The notes beneath the pieces are model-generated. The model was not told the DNA's origin. It was given only the letters and a program-made list of their open reading frames with translations, and did no database searches. This document shows positions 9,701 through 16,401 of a DNA stretch of 64,000 nucleotides, in pieces (positions within the stretch are counted from its first letter, which is position 1; each line of letters starts with the position of its first letter). The DNA comes from Streptomyces sp. NBC_00250 (GTDB lineage Bacteria > Actinomycetota > Actinomycetes > Streptomycetales > Streptomycetaceae). Position numbers and translations under genes: made by a program. The DNA lies in assembly GCF_036192275.1 (NCBI RefSeq), contig NZ_CP108088.1:3039501-3103500 (forward strand), read 5' to 3'.

Positions 9701-10554
9701 ACAAGGCGGCCGACCGGGCCGAGGCCGTGGAGCGCGAGGCGGAGCAGCAGGCGATCGAGGAGCGCGTCGAGGCCAACGGCGAGGACGCCGGCCCCGAGCT
9801 CACGCTCGACGAGGAGGGCCTGCTGCTGCGCGAGTGCGGCGAGGAGTGCGTCGAGGCCTTCCGCGCCGCGAAGGCGCTGACCGGCCAGGGCGTCCTCGAC
9901 TGGCTCGTCAAGAACGGCGGCGAGATCCTCCTGGAGGAGATCGGCTACCGCGACCTGGAGCGCTGCTTCACCAAGGGCGACATCGAGAGCTGCCTGTGGA
10001 CGCTGGCGAAGCTCGTGCCCGTCTCCAAGGTCTTCTCCGTGGGCAAGGCGATCGTCCGGGTGGCCAGCGGCATCGGCGGCTTCCTGGAGAAGTCCGTCAC
10101 CGCCAAGCGGAAGCTCGACAAGTTCCGCAAGATCATCGATGACGCCAAGCAGGGCAAGGGCAAGGCCTGCCCGATCAAGCCCAAGCCCGTGTCCGCGCGC
10201 TCCGCGTCGTTCGCCGGCGCTTCGGGGGCGGGCACCGCGTTCGGCGCCGCTCCGGCGGTGGCCGGTACGGCCCGCGCCTCCCTGGCGGCGACGAGCCCGC
10301 AGTACCCGGGTGTCGGCACGATCGTGAACGAGGCCGGCATCACCATCCAGATCTACTCCAACGACCACGCCCCGCCGCACGCGCACGTCCAGGGCAAGGG
10401 CGCGGAGGTCCGGATCGGTATGAACGGCAAGCCGATCCTCAACGACAAGCCGCCGACCCGGCTCCAGCAGGCCGTCATCGACAACAACATCCGTACCATC
10501 AGGGAGAACATCCGAGCAGCCATGGAAAGGTTCAAGGCCAATGGCGGATGCTGA
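6760..10554 (+). CDS. Large secreted alanine-rich coiled-coil protein with DUF4160-like C-terminus
   Basis: 1264 aa, function unknown. A basic N-terminus (RKTKLPGRRR), a hydrophobic stretch (SGIVLTTAAALLGGLVT) and AAPAAA-DEP look like a secretory signal peptide. About 300 globular residues follow, then roughly 700 residues of Ala/Glu/Lys/Arg-rich coiled coil. A Cys-containing region (CGEECVEAF, CFTKGDIESCLW, LVPVSKVFSVGKAIV) resembles pre-toxin segments of Streptomyces polymorphic toxins. The last ~75 residues contain SNDHAPPHAHV, which recalls DUF4160. GTG 6760 is preferred because it puts the basic signal-peptide start at the N-terminus; ATG 6688 in the same frame would add 24 residues. The next gene overlaps the 3' end by 14 nt, as in effector/immunity pairs. 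The toxin role is inference. Confidence 0.8.
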   Translation: MRKTKLPGRRRSLRAGPARRWTSGIVLTTAAALLGGLVTAAPAAADEPGDNPTDPWLRTLRISLGATERKDRCLVSGAVHYGGPELKALANTDLSGPPATLRQAAMYWNYEPSILAQKKDVDAGQAYAQAYRARQDKINEINKTYASLSFSQGRGYYMPDFGKDILTFTVETQRNLYHQSFVDPTPQPGTAAVDKAKELFDGLATEDFWASQYKFVAGQTLVGYGATRSSSARDIADFLRFGGFPKTAPVPDSPEFRNEVEALKLAWAGCDSENPIDHYRAMSLVVLQAHTEWEAEYASQAAQRKEIVTAEAAAAKELRTATDAMLESIRQAWHADQILYWQKYWSDKKSWSSYPKPAEFTKAAADLSTARAAAAAQVPLANAAVTRAKTASDKAAAQQASAWAIADAAKLPRGRGLMYAQQSVQVAKASYAATQAAAKTALTASNAAKATAADSGALYSLSQTQAHALATEFRRAAAQEAAAQAKAAMLAAEAQAKEAAANATRAKKAQATAEAAEQTAKAGAAEAKRQRAIAEAEKANAARERATATREREKAAAAEARAQTEREAAGRARTSAEGSAATAAAEREAAEAAEGRAAIARSTAEAAERNKDAKASRAAALEAAAAASEGTTDAGEARQAATAARAAANDATDAAGRARTAADEASTAAVNARAAATRSAAAASRSRAAADNAWSAYLTTNAAAATAHAAAAEAIDAAADAKANARAAEAEAKKAQAAAIKARQEATAAKAEAAETAAWAAKTAGFAFAAGQSAAGARDAARAVTTAADEAIAVGSPYRETDISAAFAVLVGQTAKPLAEQQAAAAEAKAKEAAKAAAEAKALADKAAGDAKIAAQASAAAAADAAKALEHVAAARASAAEAAKAAEAAKKADAKAQEYDAQAGADAMQASFAASDAESEAMAADGEATAAERDAASARSSASAAEQDAGSARNTATKAEEDATAAEGAATRAVESATEADKAADRAEAVEREAEQQAIEERVEANGEDAGPELTLDEEGLLLRECGEECVEAFRAAKALTGQGVLDWLVKNGGEILLEEIGYRDLERCFTKGDIESCLWTLAKLVPVSKVFSVGKAIVRVASGIGGFLEKSVTAKRKLDKFRKIIDDAKQGKGKACPIKPKPVSARSASFAGASGAGTAFGAAPAVAGTARASLAATSPQYPGVGTIVNEAGITIQIYSNDHAPPHAHVQGKGAEVRIGMNGKPILNDKPPTRLQQAVIDNNIRTIRENIRAAMERFKANGGC

Positions 10555-11035
10555 CGTCTCCCCGGAACTGCGGGAAGCGCTGCGCGGTCTTGAGGACCGG
10601 CTCGGCACGACGGTGACCGACGTGACCGACGGTCACGCCCGCTGGGAGCTGTACCGGGCCGCCCTCGCGTCCGACGCGGCCCGGCCCGGCCTGCTGGCCG
10701 CGGTCGTCGCCGAATCGGACGGCGCACTCGCGTCCGGGGTCGTCGGCGAGGCCCTGGAAAGGGTGCCCCGCGCCGACCGGAACGTCTGGGTCGAGGCCCT
10801 CTCCCCTTCGGTGCGCGCGTTCAGCGAGCGCCGGGCGCGTGAGCTGGGCGTCCTGGAGGACCTCCGGTCCGGGGCCGTGGCCCCGGTGCCGGACGCCGGG
10901 TCGGTCGCCGACTGGAGCGACTGGCTCCAGCTGCGGATCGCCGCCGAGGTGTCCGACGGGGCGGTCCTCCGACTCCTGGCCGAGTCGGGCCGCACCAAGC
11001 GGATCAGGCGCGCGGCGACCGAGTCGCTCGGCTGA
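10541..11035 (+). CDS. Hypothetical protein, possible partner of the upstream effector
   Basis: 164 aa, family not recognised. It is acidic and mostly helical in appearance, with no signal peptide or membrane segment, so probably cytoplasmic. It begins MADADVSPELREALRGLEDR inside the last codons of the preceding gene (14-nt overlap), implying translational coupling. A small cytoplasmic protein coupled to a large secreted protein with a variable C-terminus is the arrangement of polymorphic toxin and immunity genes. That is inference from position alone. A convergent terminator follows at 11055-11092. Confidence 0.75.
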   Translation: MADADVSPELREALRGLEDRLGTTVTDVTDGHARWELYRAALASDAARPGLLAAVVAESDGALASGVVGEALERVPRADRNVWVEALSPSVRAFSERRARELGVLEDLRSGAVAPVPDAGSVADWSDWLQLRIAAEVSDGAVLRLLAESGRTKRIRRAATESLG

Positions 11036-11054
11036 CGCACCGGTACGACACGAA

Positions 11055-11092
11055 CGACGGCCTCCTCGCCCGGAAGGGCGGGGAGGCCGTCG
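11055..11092. terminator. Bidirectional terminator between convergent genes
   Basis: Inverted repeat CGACGGCCTCCTCGCCC / GGGCGGGGAGGCCGTCG with one mismatch and a 4-nt loop. It lies between the stop at 11035 (+) and the stop at 11112 (-). Confidence 0.8.
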
Positions 11093-11111
11093 CGTGACAG
11101 GGCTCAGGGAG

Positions 11112-12452
11112 TCAGCTGGGCTCGATCGTGTTGTGGAGGCCGGGGATCCGGAGCGTGCCGCCGAACTGGCCGGCCTGCTTGAGCTTGACGTTGGTGAAGA
11201 CGACCCACGGGAGGTCCAACGGGGGCGGGGACTCCGGACCGAAGGTGACCGGGACGAGACCGAAGAGGTTGCCCTTCAGCTCCTCCGTGTACATCGTCAC
11301 CGTGCCGTCGGTGATGGTCGACGTCTTGTCCAGCGGGTTCCTTGGCTGGGAGCGGACGTGGGCGCTGAGTCCCTCGGAGTGCTCCGTGATCTGGTGCAGA
11401 TGGTCGATCCCCACCGACGACGCGGTGAACTTCAGCACCTTCTTGATCTTTCCGCCGTAGGTCTTCACCTCGACGATGCCGTGGTACTTCAGGCCCTTCA
11501 GTTCGAGCTTCGTGGTCTCCAGGCGCCACGGTGCGTCCGGGAGCAGCGGTATGCCGGGCTCCAGATCGGCCGCCGCGAGGGCGGCGTCGTCACGCTCGGG
11601 GCACGGGAAGCGGGGCTTGGCGCCCTCGGGTATGTCCTCGTCCTTCTTGGCGTCGAGGCCCTTGGCGCTCTCGGGCAGCTCCTTGACCGCGACACCGGCC
11701 TTCTCGGCGGCCTCGCGGATCGCGGCCTTCGTCGCCTCGGTGCCCGGGGCGTCGGCGGGCGGCTTCGGCGCCGTGGCCGTCGGCTTCGGCGTGGTCGGCG
11801 CGTCGTCGTCCGCCGCCGGCTCGGTCGGGGCCTGGGTGGGGGCCTTGGTCGGGGCCTGGGTCGTCGGGGCCGCCGTCGTGGGCGTCACCGTCGGCTCGGG
11901 GTCCGGGCCGTCGAACAGGTCCTTGAGCGCGTCGCCCACGCCCAGCGGGTCGAGCGGGTTCTTCGACTTCGTCGGCGTGGGTGTGGCCGTCGGCGTCGGC
12001 GTCGCGGTCGGGGCGGTGGTGGTCTTCGCCTGCTCCTGCGTCCGCTGGGTGGTCGCCTGCCCGGTCTCCGTCGCGGTCGGCGTCGGGGCCCCGGTGGCGG
12101 TCGGGGTCGCGGTGGCGGTCGGCGTGACCGTCGCGGTCGACGAAGGCGTCGAGGACGGGGTGGCGGACGCGGTCGGCTTCGCCGTCTCGGCCGGCTTCTT
12201 CGTCTCCGTGGCCTCCGGCGTCGGCTCGTCCGAGCGCGTCACACAGGGGCCGGCCGCGTAGGGGAAGTCCTTGTCGTCGGCGAGGGCGATCTTGGGCGTG
12301 AGGCCCATGCCCACGAGCACCGCGGTCGGCATGGCGGCCAGCGCCATGGCCTTGCCCGCAGGGCCCTGGATCCTGTTCAGCAGCGACTTGCGTGGGGCCG
12401 CGTGCCGCGGGCCACCCTTCGCGAGCGCCGACTGAGTCTCGTCACCCCGCAC
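11112..12452 (-). CDS. Secreted or surface Pro/Thr-rich protein, third gene of the DUF6230/DUF6114 cluster
   Basis: 446 aa, function unknown. The N-terminus VRGDETQSALAKGG is followed by a hydrophobic segment (MALAAMPTAVLVGMGL) ending ALA-DD, which looks like a signal peptide. A long low-complexity region rich in Pro, Thr, Ala and Glu (about residues 60-250) resembles a wall-spanning linker. The C-terminal ~180 residues are globular, with beta-rich sequence (LKYHGIVEVKTYGGKIKKVLKF). The GTG at 12452 overlaps the 3' end of the DUF6114 gene by 11 nt, so it is co-translated with it. The frame continues upstream but there it is a shadow of the DUF6114 gene. Confidence 0.8.
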   Translation of the reverse strand: MRGDETQSALAKGGPRHAAPRKSLLNRIQGPAGKAMALAAMPTAVLVGMGLTPKIALADDKDFPYAAGPCVTRSDEPTPEATETKKPAETAKPTASATPSSTPSSTATVTPTATATPTATGAPTPTATETGQATTQRTQEQAKTTTAPTATPTPTATPTPTKSKNPLDPLGVGDALKDLFDGPDPEPTVTPTTAAPTTQAPTKAPTQAPTEPAADDDAPTTPKPTATAPKPPADAPGTEATKAAIREAAEKAGVAVKELPESAKGLDAKKDEDIPEGAKPRFPCPERDDAALAAADLEPGIPLLPDAPWRLETTKLELKGLKYHGIVEVKTYGGKIKKVLKFTASSVGIDHLHQITEHSEGLSAHVRSQPRNPLDKTSTITDGTVTMYTEELKGNLFGLVPVTFGPESPPPLDLPWVVFTNVKLKQAGQFGGTLRIPGLHNTIEPS

Positions 12453-13017
12453 TGTTCCTCCCGCCGTTGGCGTCGATCGTCGTTTCGGTGGCGTGGTGCT
12501 CCGCCTCGCGCTGCTCCGGAACGCCGGCGGCGTACAGGGCCTCGGTCTCGGACTCGTGCGCGTGCGTGGCCTCCTCCGAGGCCTCCGGCTCGTCGTCGTG
12601 CTCCGCCTCAGAGGTCGCCTCGACCGGTGGTGCAGGCGCCCAGGCGACGGACATGCCGCCTCCGATGAGGGCGAACAAGAACCCGACGCCCAGACCGCCG
12701 AAGTTCGACACCGGGATGGAGACCAGCCCGAGGACGATGGTCGCGATGCCCGCGAAGACACGCACGATGGCCTGGAACCACATCGTGAATCCGAGCGTGA
12801 TGAGCAGCACTCCGATGATGAGCGCGCCGGATCCGGCGGTCGTCTTCATGGCGAGGGTGACGTTGCCGAGCCGCATGTCCCCGTACGGGAGGTAGGCGAT
12901 CGGCACACCACCGATGATCGTGAACAGCCCCGCCCAGAAGGGCCGGGTCTGCCGCCAGACCTTGAACCGGTTGTCCTGCTTGGGGACTCCGCGGGAGGCA
13001 GGGGTCTCGGCGCTCAT
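12442..13017 (-). CDS. DUF6114-like integral membrane protein
   Basis: 191 aa. After a hydrophilic start (MSAETPASRG) there are about four hydrophobic segments (FWAGLFTIIGGVPIAYLP, GALIIGVLLITLGFTMWF, IATIVLGLVSIPV, VGFLFALIGGGMSVAW) and an acidic, Glu/His-rich C-terminal tail. I recall this pattern as DUF6114, usually found next to DUF6230 in Streptomyces. ATG 13017 is chosen because the upstream in-frame residues look non-coding. It sits between the DUF6230 gene and the Pro/Thr-rich secreted gene in one minus-strand operon, separated from the former by a strong hairpin. Function unknown. Confidence 0.85.
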   Translation of the reverse strand: MSAETPASRGVPKQDNRFKVWRQTRPFWAGLFTIIGGVPIAYLPYGDMRLGNVTLAMKTTAGSGALIIGVLLITLGFTMWFQAIVRVFAGIATIVLGLVSIPVSNFGGLGVGFLFALIGGGMSVAWAPAPPVEATSEAEHDDEPEASEEATHAHESETEALYAAGVPEQREAEHHATETTIDANGGRNSAG

Positions 13018-13082
13018 GGAAACAGCTCCCTGGAAGCGGTGTTGCTGAGAAAAGGTGGAGAGGCGGGGACGAACCCCGGAGG

Positions 13083-13112
13083 GGGTGCGGGCCGCCGGGG
13101 CGGCCCGCACCC
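13083..13112 (-). terminator. Intra-operon hairpin
   Basis: Perfect 14-bp inverted repeat (arm GGGTGCGGGCCGCC) with a 2-nt centre, between the DUF6230 stop (13123) and the DUF6114 start (13017). It probably attenuates read-through or stabilises the upstream message, making the DUF6230 mRNA more abundant than the distal genes. Confidence 0.65.
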
Positions 13113-13122
13113 GAGGACCGGA

Positions 13123-13800
13123 TCAGTCCTGGAAGCACTCCTTCGAGGTGCCCCGGTGCAGGGACAGGCTCAGGTTGGGGAGCTTGAACGTCGCGGCCGT
13201 GGTCGCCCAGGCCTTCTGCTCGACGTTGTTGAGGGTGGCCTCCTCGGCGCGCTGAGCGAAGCCGTTCAGGTTGACCCTGTCCGAGGGCGTGCCCGGCGCG
13301 ACGCCGGGCTTGTTCTTGTCCTCGGCGTTCAGCGCGCCCGTGGCCACGCCGATGTCGATCTTCTTGAACTCGGCGTCCGCCTTCAGCGAAGAGACATCGA
13401 GGTAGATGTCCTTGGCGTAGACGCGCTTGTTCTTGTCCTTGGCACCCTCGGTGCCGGCGGTCAGCTGAAGGGTGACGTCACCGATGAACGGCACCTTCGG
13501 CGTCACGACCGACTGGCACATCTCGGTGATGTAGGCCTCGGAGAAGCCGGAGACGGCGACGGGGGCCGCGAAGGGCTTGCCTTCGAGGTCCTTGCCGGCG
13601 TCCACGCTGCCGTACTGGACGAAGTCGTAGCCCTCGAGGCTCTTCGCCTTAACCTTGAACTCCTGGCCGGAGATCGCGAACGACGCGGCGAGCGCACCCT
13701 GGGCCAGACCGACACCGATCGCGGCCGTCGCGGCCACGCTCGGGACCATGACGACGGCGAACCGCTTCCATCTGGTTCCGCCACGAACCTGGGACTTCAT
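13123..13800 (-). CDS. DUF6230-like secreted protein
   Basis: 225 aa. It begins MKSQVRGGTRWKRFAVVMVP and continues with a hydrophobic core and ALAA-SFAISG, a Sec-type signal or N-terminal anchor. The exported part is beta-rich, with two cysteines (EMCQSV and the near-terminal KECFQD) that could form a disulphide. From memory such proteins are DUF6230, sometimes labelled 'cholesterol esterase', but no lipase GxSxG motif is visible and I do not accept that function. ATG 13800 has AGGAGGAAT just upstream. It is first gene of the operon with DUF6114 and the Pro/Thr-rich protein. The long upstream region carries operator-like palindromes. Confidence 0.85.
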   Translation of the reverse strand: MKSQVRGGTRWKRFAVVMVPSVAATAAIGVGLAQGALAASFAISGQEFKVKAKSLEGYDFVQYGSVDAGKDLEGKPFAAPVAVSGFSEAYITEMCQSVVTPKVPFIGDVTLQLTAGTEGAKDKNKRVYAKDIYLDVSSLKADAEFKKIDIGVATGALNAEDKNKPGVAPGTPSDRVNLNGFAQRAEEATLNNVEQKAWATTAATFKLPNLSLSLHRGTSKECFQD

Positions 13801-14154
13801 GAGAATTCCTCCTTCTCGGACGTACATCTCCGGAAGGGCCCGGGGCCCGTCCTGGGATGGGAGAAGAGCTACGTCCTCGGAAAGGAGAGCGCCGAGGCAT
13901 CAGGCGGCGCGTAGCGCGTCCGAATCACCGGCGATCACCCCCGAGCGACAACCATGGGCCGCGCATTGGCGCACGACCTGATTGGACAGGCCCCGTTCGG
14001 TGGGAGCGGGAACCCCCCTGTCCATGACCGGTGCCGGAACACCGGTCCGCCCGGTGGGGACCCTCCCCGTGTCCCGGGTGGTTGCCGGGGTGGTGCGGTT
14101 CGGACCGAGCGTCGCCGATCGTGGTCCATTCCGGGCCCCCGCACAAGGGGGTTC

Positions 14155-14170
14155 GTTACTGGCTAGTAAC
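14155..14170. promoter_or_regulatory. Operator-like palindrome GTTACT-N4-AGTAAC
   Basis: Perfect 6-bp arms with a 4-nt spacer (GGCT), typical of TetR-family operators. A related but shorter copy, TTACT-N3-AGTAA, is at 14286-14298. It lies about 355 nt upstream of the DUF6230 start. Confidence 0.5.
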
Positions 14171-14300
14171 GGGTGGATAACCGTGTCATGGCGGGGCGGG
14201 GCCGAACGGGCACTCAGGGTGCGGTCGGGTGACGTCCAATATCGGCAGATCGCCGGAAGAATACGGACAGAATCACAGGTTCGATTTACTGCAAGTAACA

Positions 14301-14338
14301 GCGGCCGCGATTACCAAGTTTTGGTAAAGCGCGGCCGC
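14301..14338. terminator. Nested hairpin, probable terminator of the thioredoxin-like gene
   Basis: Outer arms GCGGCCGC (two NotI-like octamers) flank the perfect inner repeat TTACCAA-GTT-TTGGTAA. It starts 52 nt past the stop of the minus-strand gene ending at 14391. On the plus strand it is followed by GTTTTG. Confidence 0.65.
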
Positions 14339-14390
14339 GTTTTGTCGCTCTGTTGCCAAATCGCCGGACGATCGGGCGCTGTCGGCGGGA

Positions 14391-15368
14391 CTAGAACAGC
14401 ACTCGGGCCAGGGCCTGCCGGGCCGCCGTGACCCGCGGGTCGTCGGAGCCGATCACCTCGAACAGTTCCAGGAGCCGCAGTCGCGCCGCGTCCCGGTCCT
14501 CGCCCACCGTGCGGCGCACGGTCTCGACGAGCCGCCCGAAGGCGTCCTGCACATGACCGCCCACCAGATCGAGGTCGGCGGCGGCGATCTGCGCGGTGAC
14601 GTCGGCCGGACCGTCGGCGGCGGCCTTGCGGACGGCGGCCGGGTCCAGGTCCTGCACCCGGGTGAGGAGTTCGGCCTGGGCCAGACCGAGCTTGGCCTCC
14701 GGGTGCGCCGGGTCGTCGGCGAGCACGTTCTTGTACGCCTGGACGGCGCCGGCCAGGTCACCGGCGTCGAGCGCGGACATGGCCGCTTCGAGGAGCGCGT
14801 CGTACGGGCCCACGCGGGGCGCGGCCTCGGCCGCACCGCCGTCGGGGCCCTCGCCGTTCGCGTCGACGACGATGCCGGTCAGACCGAAGCGCTCCTCACC
14901 GATCTGGATCAGCTGGTCGAGGGTCTCGCGGATCTGGGCCTCGGGCACGGCGCCCTGGAAGAGCGGCAGCGCCTGACCGGCGACCACCGCGAAAACGGCC
15001 GGAATTCCCTGGATGCCGAACTGCTGCATCAGCATCTGGTTGGCGTCGACGTCGATCTTCGCGAGCAGGAAGCGGCCGTTGTACTCGACGGCGAGCCGCT
15101 CCAGGAGGGGGCCGAGCTGCTTGCAGGGCTCGCACCACTCGGCCCAGAAGTCGAGGACGACCGGGACCTCGGCGGAGCGCTGGAGCACCTCGCGCTCGAA
15201 GCCGGCCTCGTCTACGTCGATCACCAGGGCGGACGGGGGCACGGCGGCGGTGCCACCCTGCCGGGCGGCTTCGGCGCGCGTCTGCTCCGCCTTCGCCTTG
15301 GCCTCTCCGGCCGCCTTCACCGCGGCGAGGTCGACGACGCCGCTCATGGACATGTTTCGGGGCTGCAT
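14391..15368 (-). CDS. Thioredoxin-domain/TPR co-chaperone-like protein (YbbN-like)
   Basis: 325 aa. After an Ala/Lys-rich leader (about 1-40) there is a thioredoxin fold at about 45-155 with the redox motif WCEPC (Cys79 and Cys82) and the cis-Pro motif GIPAV. Helical TPR-like repeats follow to the C-terminus (ALDAGDLAGAVQAYKNVLADDP and similar). This thioredoxin-plus-TPR layout is that of YbbN/CnoX, a holdase that shields substrates from oxidative damage, though CxxC is not always retained there. ATG 15368 has GGAGG 8 nt upstream. No signal peptide, so cytoplasmic. It is divergent from the TetR gene at 15701. Confidence 0.88.
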   Translation of the reverse strand: MQPRNMSMSGVVDLAAVKAAGEAKAKAEQTRAEAARQGGTAAVPPSALVIDVDEAGFEREVLQRSAEVPVVLDFWAEWCEPCKQLGPLLERLAVEYNGRFLLAKIDVDANQMLMQQFGIQGIPAVFAVVAGQALPLFQGAVPEAQIRETLDQLIQIGEERFGLTGIVVDANGEGPDGGAAEAAPRVGPYDALLEAAMSALDAGDLAGAVQAYKNVLADDPAHPEAKLGLAQAELLTRVQDLDPAAVRKAAADGPADVTAQIAAADLDLVGGHVQDAFGRLVETVRRTVGEDRDAARLRLLELFEVIGSDDPRVTAARQALARVLF

Positions 15369-15490
15369 GCGTACATCCTCCCCCTTCCGCGTGGGTAACC
15401 GCTAAGTCATGGCTGAACCGTGCCGTCCGCACGTCTCCCGCCGGTGTGCGAGACGTGGGGCGACACGGTTCTTCTCTTCGTCTTCGGTTC

Positions 15491-15539
15491 CGCACCGGGT
15501 CCCCACCCGGCGCGTGGTCGCACCGGGTCCCCACCCGGT
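15491..15539. repeat. Two direct copies of a 20-nt hairpin unit
   Basis: CGCACCGGGTCCCCACCCGG occurs at 15491-15510 and identically at 15520-15539. Each copy contains the arms CCGGGT/ACCCGG, so two small stem-loops stand side by side upstream of the thioredoxin-like gene. Confidence 0.7.
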
Positions 15540-15676
15540 GCCGTGGTTGTCGCTCAGGCCGCTCATTGCCTTTCGCTACAGGTCGTAGCGTAACTCTCCG
15601 GGGAGAGCCGGGGGGAGAGCGCGGGCCCGATCCGTACGGTGAACTGCCTCACACGCCGCCCCTCTGGTGCCGTACC

Positions 15677-15688
15677 TACCGGCGGGTA
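15677..15688. promoter_or_regulatory. Putative autoregulatory operator of the TetR gene
   Basis: TACC-GGCG-GGTA, a perfect 4-bp-arm palindrome 12 nt before the ATG at 15701. Its position over the likely promoter suggests autoregulation by the adjacent TetR protein. Confidence 0.4.
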
Positions 15689-15700
15689 TGGTCGACGTCC

Positions 15701-16339
15701 ATGTGTAGCCGCACCACCAACCCCCGCAGCAGCCGTACCGGGCGCCCCCGATCCACCGAGGCCGACACGGCCATCCTGGAGGCGACCCGCGCGGCCCTGG
15801 TCGAGCTGGGCTGGTCCAAGCTCACGATGGGGGACGTCGCCGGCCGGGCCGGGGTGGCGAAGACGACCCTGTACCGCCGCTGGGCCAACAAGAGCGAGCT
15901 CGTGGTGGACGCCGTGGCCGTTCTCTTCGATGAACTCGAACTGCCGGACCTCGGTTCCCTCCAGGCCGACATCGAACATGTGGTCCTGCAGTTCGCGACC
16001 CTCCTCGAACGCCCCGAGACCAAGACGGCCCTGATGGCGGTGGTGGCCGAGTCGACCCGCGACGAACCCCTGCGCGAGCGCATACGGGCCTCGATCGTCG
16101 ACCGACAGAAGCGGCTCGTCCTGGAGGGCCGGATGCGGGCGCAGCGGCGCGGGGAGCTCCCGGCGGACCGGGACCCGGTCGCGGTGGACGCCACCGACGA
16201 CCTGATCTTCGACGTGATCGCGGGCGCGGTCGTGCACCGCGCCCTGGTGAGCGCGGAGCCGGTCGACGAGCCGTGGGTGGCGCGCCTCTCGGCGCTCCTG
16301 GTGGGCGGTCTGGGCGCGGCGGCGGCCGCGCACGGCTGA
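15701..16339 (+). CDS. TetR-family transcriptional regulator
   Basis: 212 aa. The N-terminal helix-turn-helix domain is clear at about residues 20-65 (ILEATRAALVELGWSKLTM, DVAGRAGVAKTTLYRRW). The C-terminal helical ligand domain is unassigned. ATG 15701 gives the normal TetR length; no obvious ribosome site precedes it, so it may be leaderless. It is divergent from the thioredoxin-like gene and convergent with icmA, with a shared terminator between them. The nearby palindrome TACCGGCGGGTA may be its own operator. Its regulon is not evident. Confidence 0.9.
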   Translation: MCSRTTNPRSSRTGRPRSTEADTAILEATRAALVELGWSKLTMGDVAGRAGVAKTTLYRRWANKSELVVDAVAVLFDELELPDLGSLQADIEHVVLQFATLLERPETKTALMAVVAESTRDEPLRERIRASIVDRQKRLVLEGRMRAQRRGELPADRDPVAVDATDDLIFDVIAGAVVHRALVSAEPVDEPWVARLSALLVGGLGAAAAAHG

Positions 16340-16344
16340 GGACC

Positions 16345-16394
16345 TCATGAGGGAGGGGCGGTACGGGAACTCCCGTACCGCCCCTCTCTCATGA
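16345..16394. terminator. Bidirectional terminator between the TetR gene and icmA
   Basis: A very long hairpin. TCATGAGGGAGGGGCGGTAC and its near-perfect complement enclose the centre GGGAACTCCC. It sits exactly between two convergent stops (16339 and 16402). Confidence 0.9.
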
Positions 16395-16401
16395 CAAGGG
16401 A

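Larger units (their letters stand above)
13801..14390. other. 590-nt regulatory intergenic region upstream of the DUF6230 cluster
   Basis: No credible gene; an open plus-strand frame at 13982-14431 has no recognisable composition and runs through hairpins. The region holds three A/T-richer palindromes, annotated separately: GTTACT-N4-AGTAAC (14155-14170), TTACT-N3-AGTAA (14286-14298) and the nested hairpin at 14301-14338. The first two are probably operators for the minus-strand operon. Confidence 0.6.
15369..15700. other. Divergent intergenic region with duplicated hairpins
   Basis: 332 nt without a gene. It carries the duplicated hairpin unit at 15491-15539 and a TetR-type palindrome at 15677-15688 immediately upstream of the TetR gene. 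Confidence 0.5.

Noticed and set aside
4837..10608. Very long minus-strand open frame opposite pyk and the coiled-coil gene
   Set aside because: It is a GC-bias shadow: it runs antisense to two clear genes, has Gly/Arg/Leu-rich low-complexity composition and no recognisable domain.
13123..13800. Cholesterol esterase
   Set aside because: I recall this label for the family, but no GxSxG or other esterase motif is present.
13982..14431. Plus-strand frame in the DUF6230 upstream region
   Set aside because: It reads through two palindromes and a strong hairpin, lacks a ribosome site and overlaps the end of the thioredoxin-like gene.
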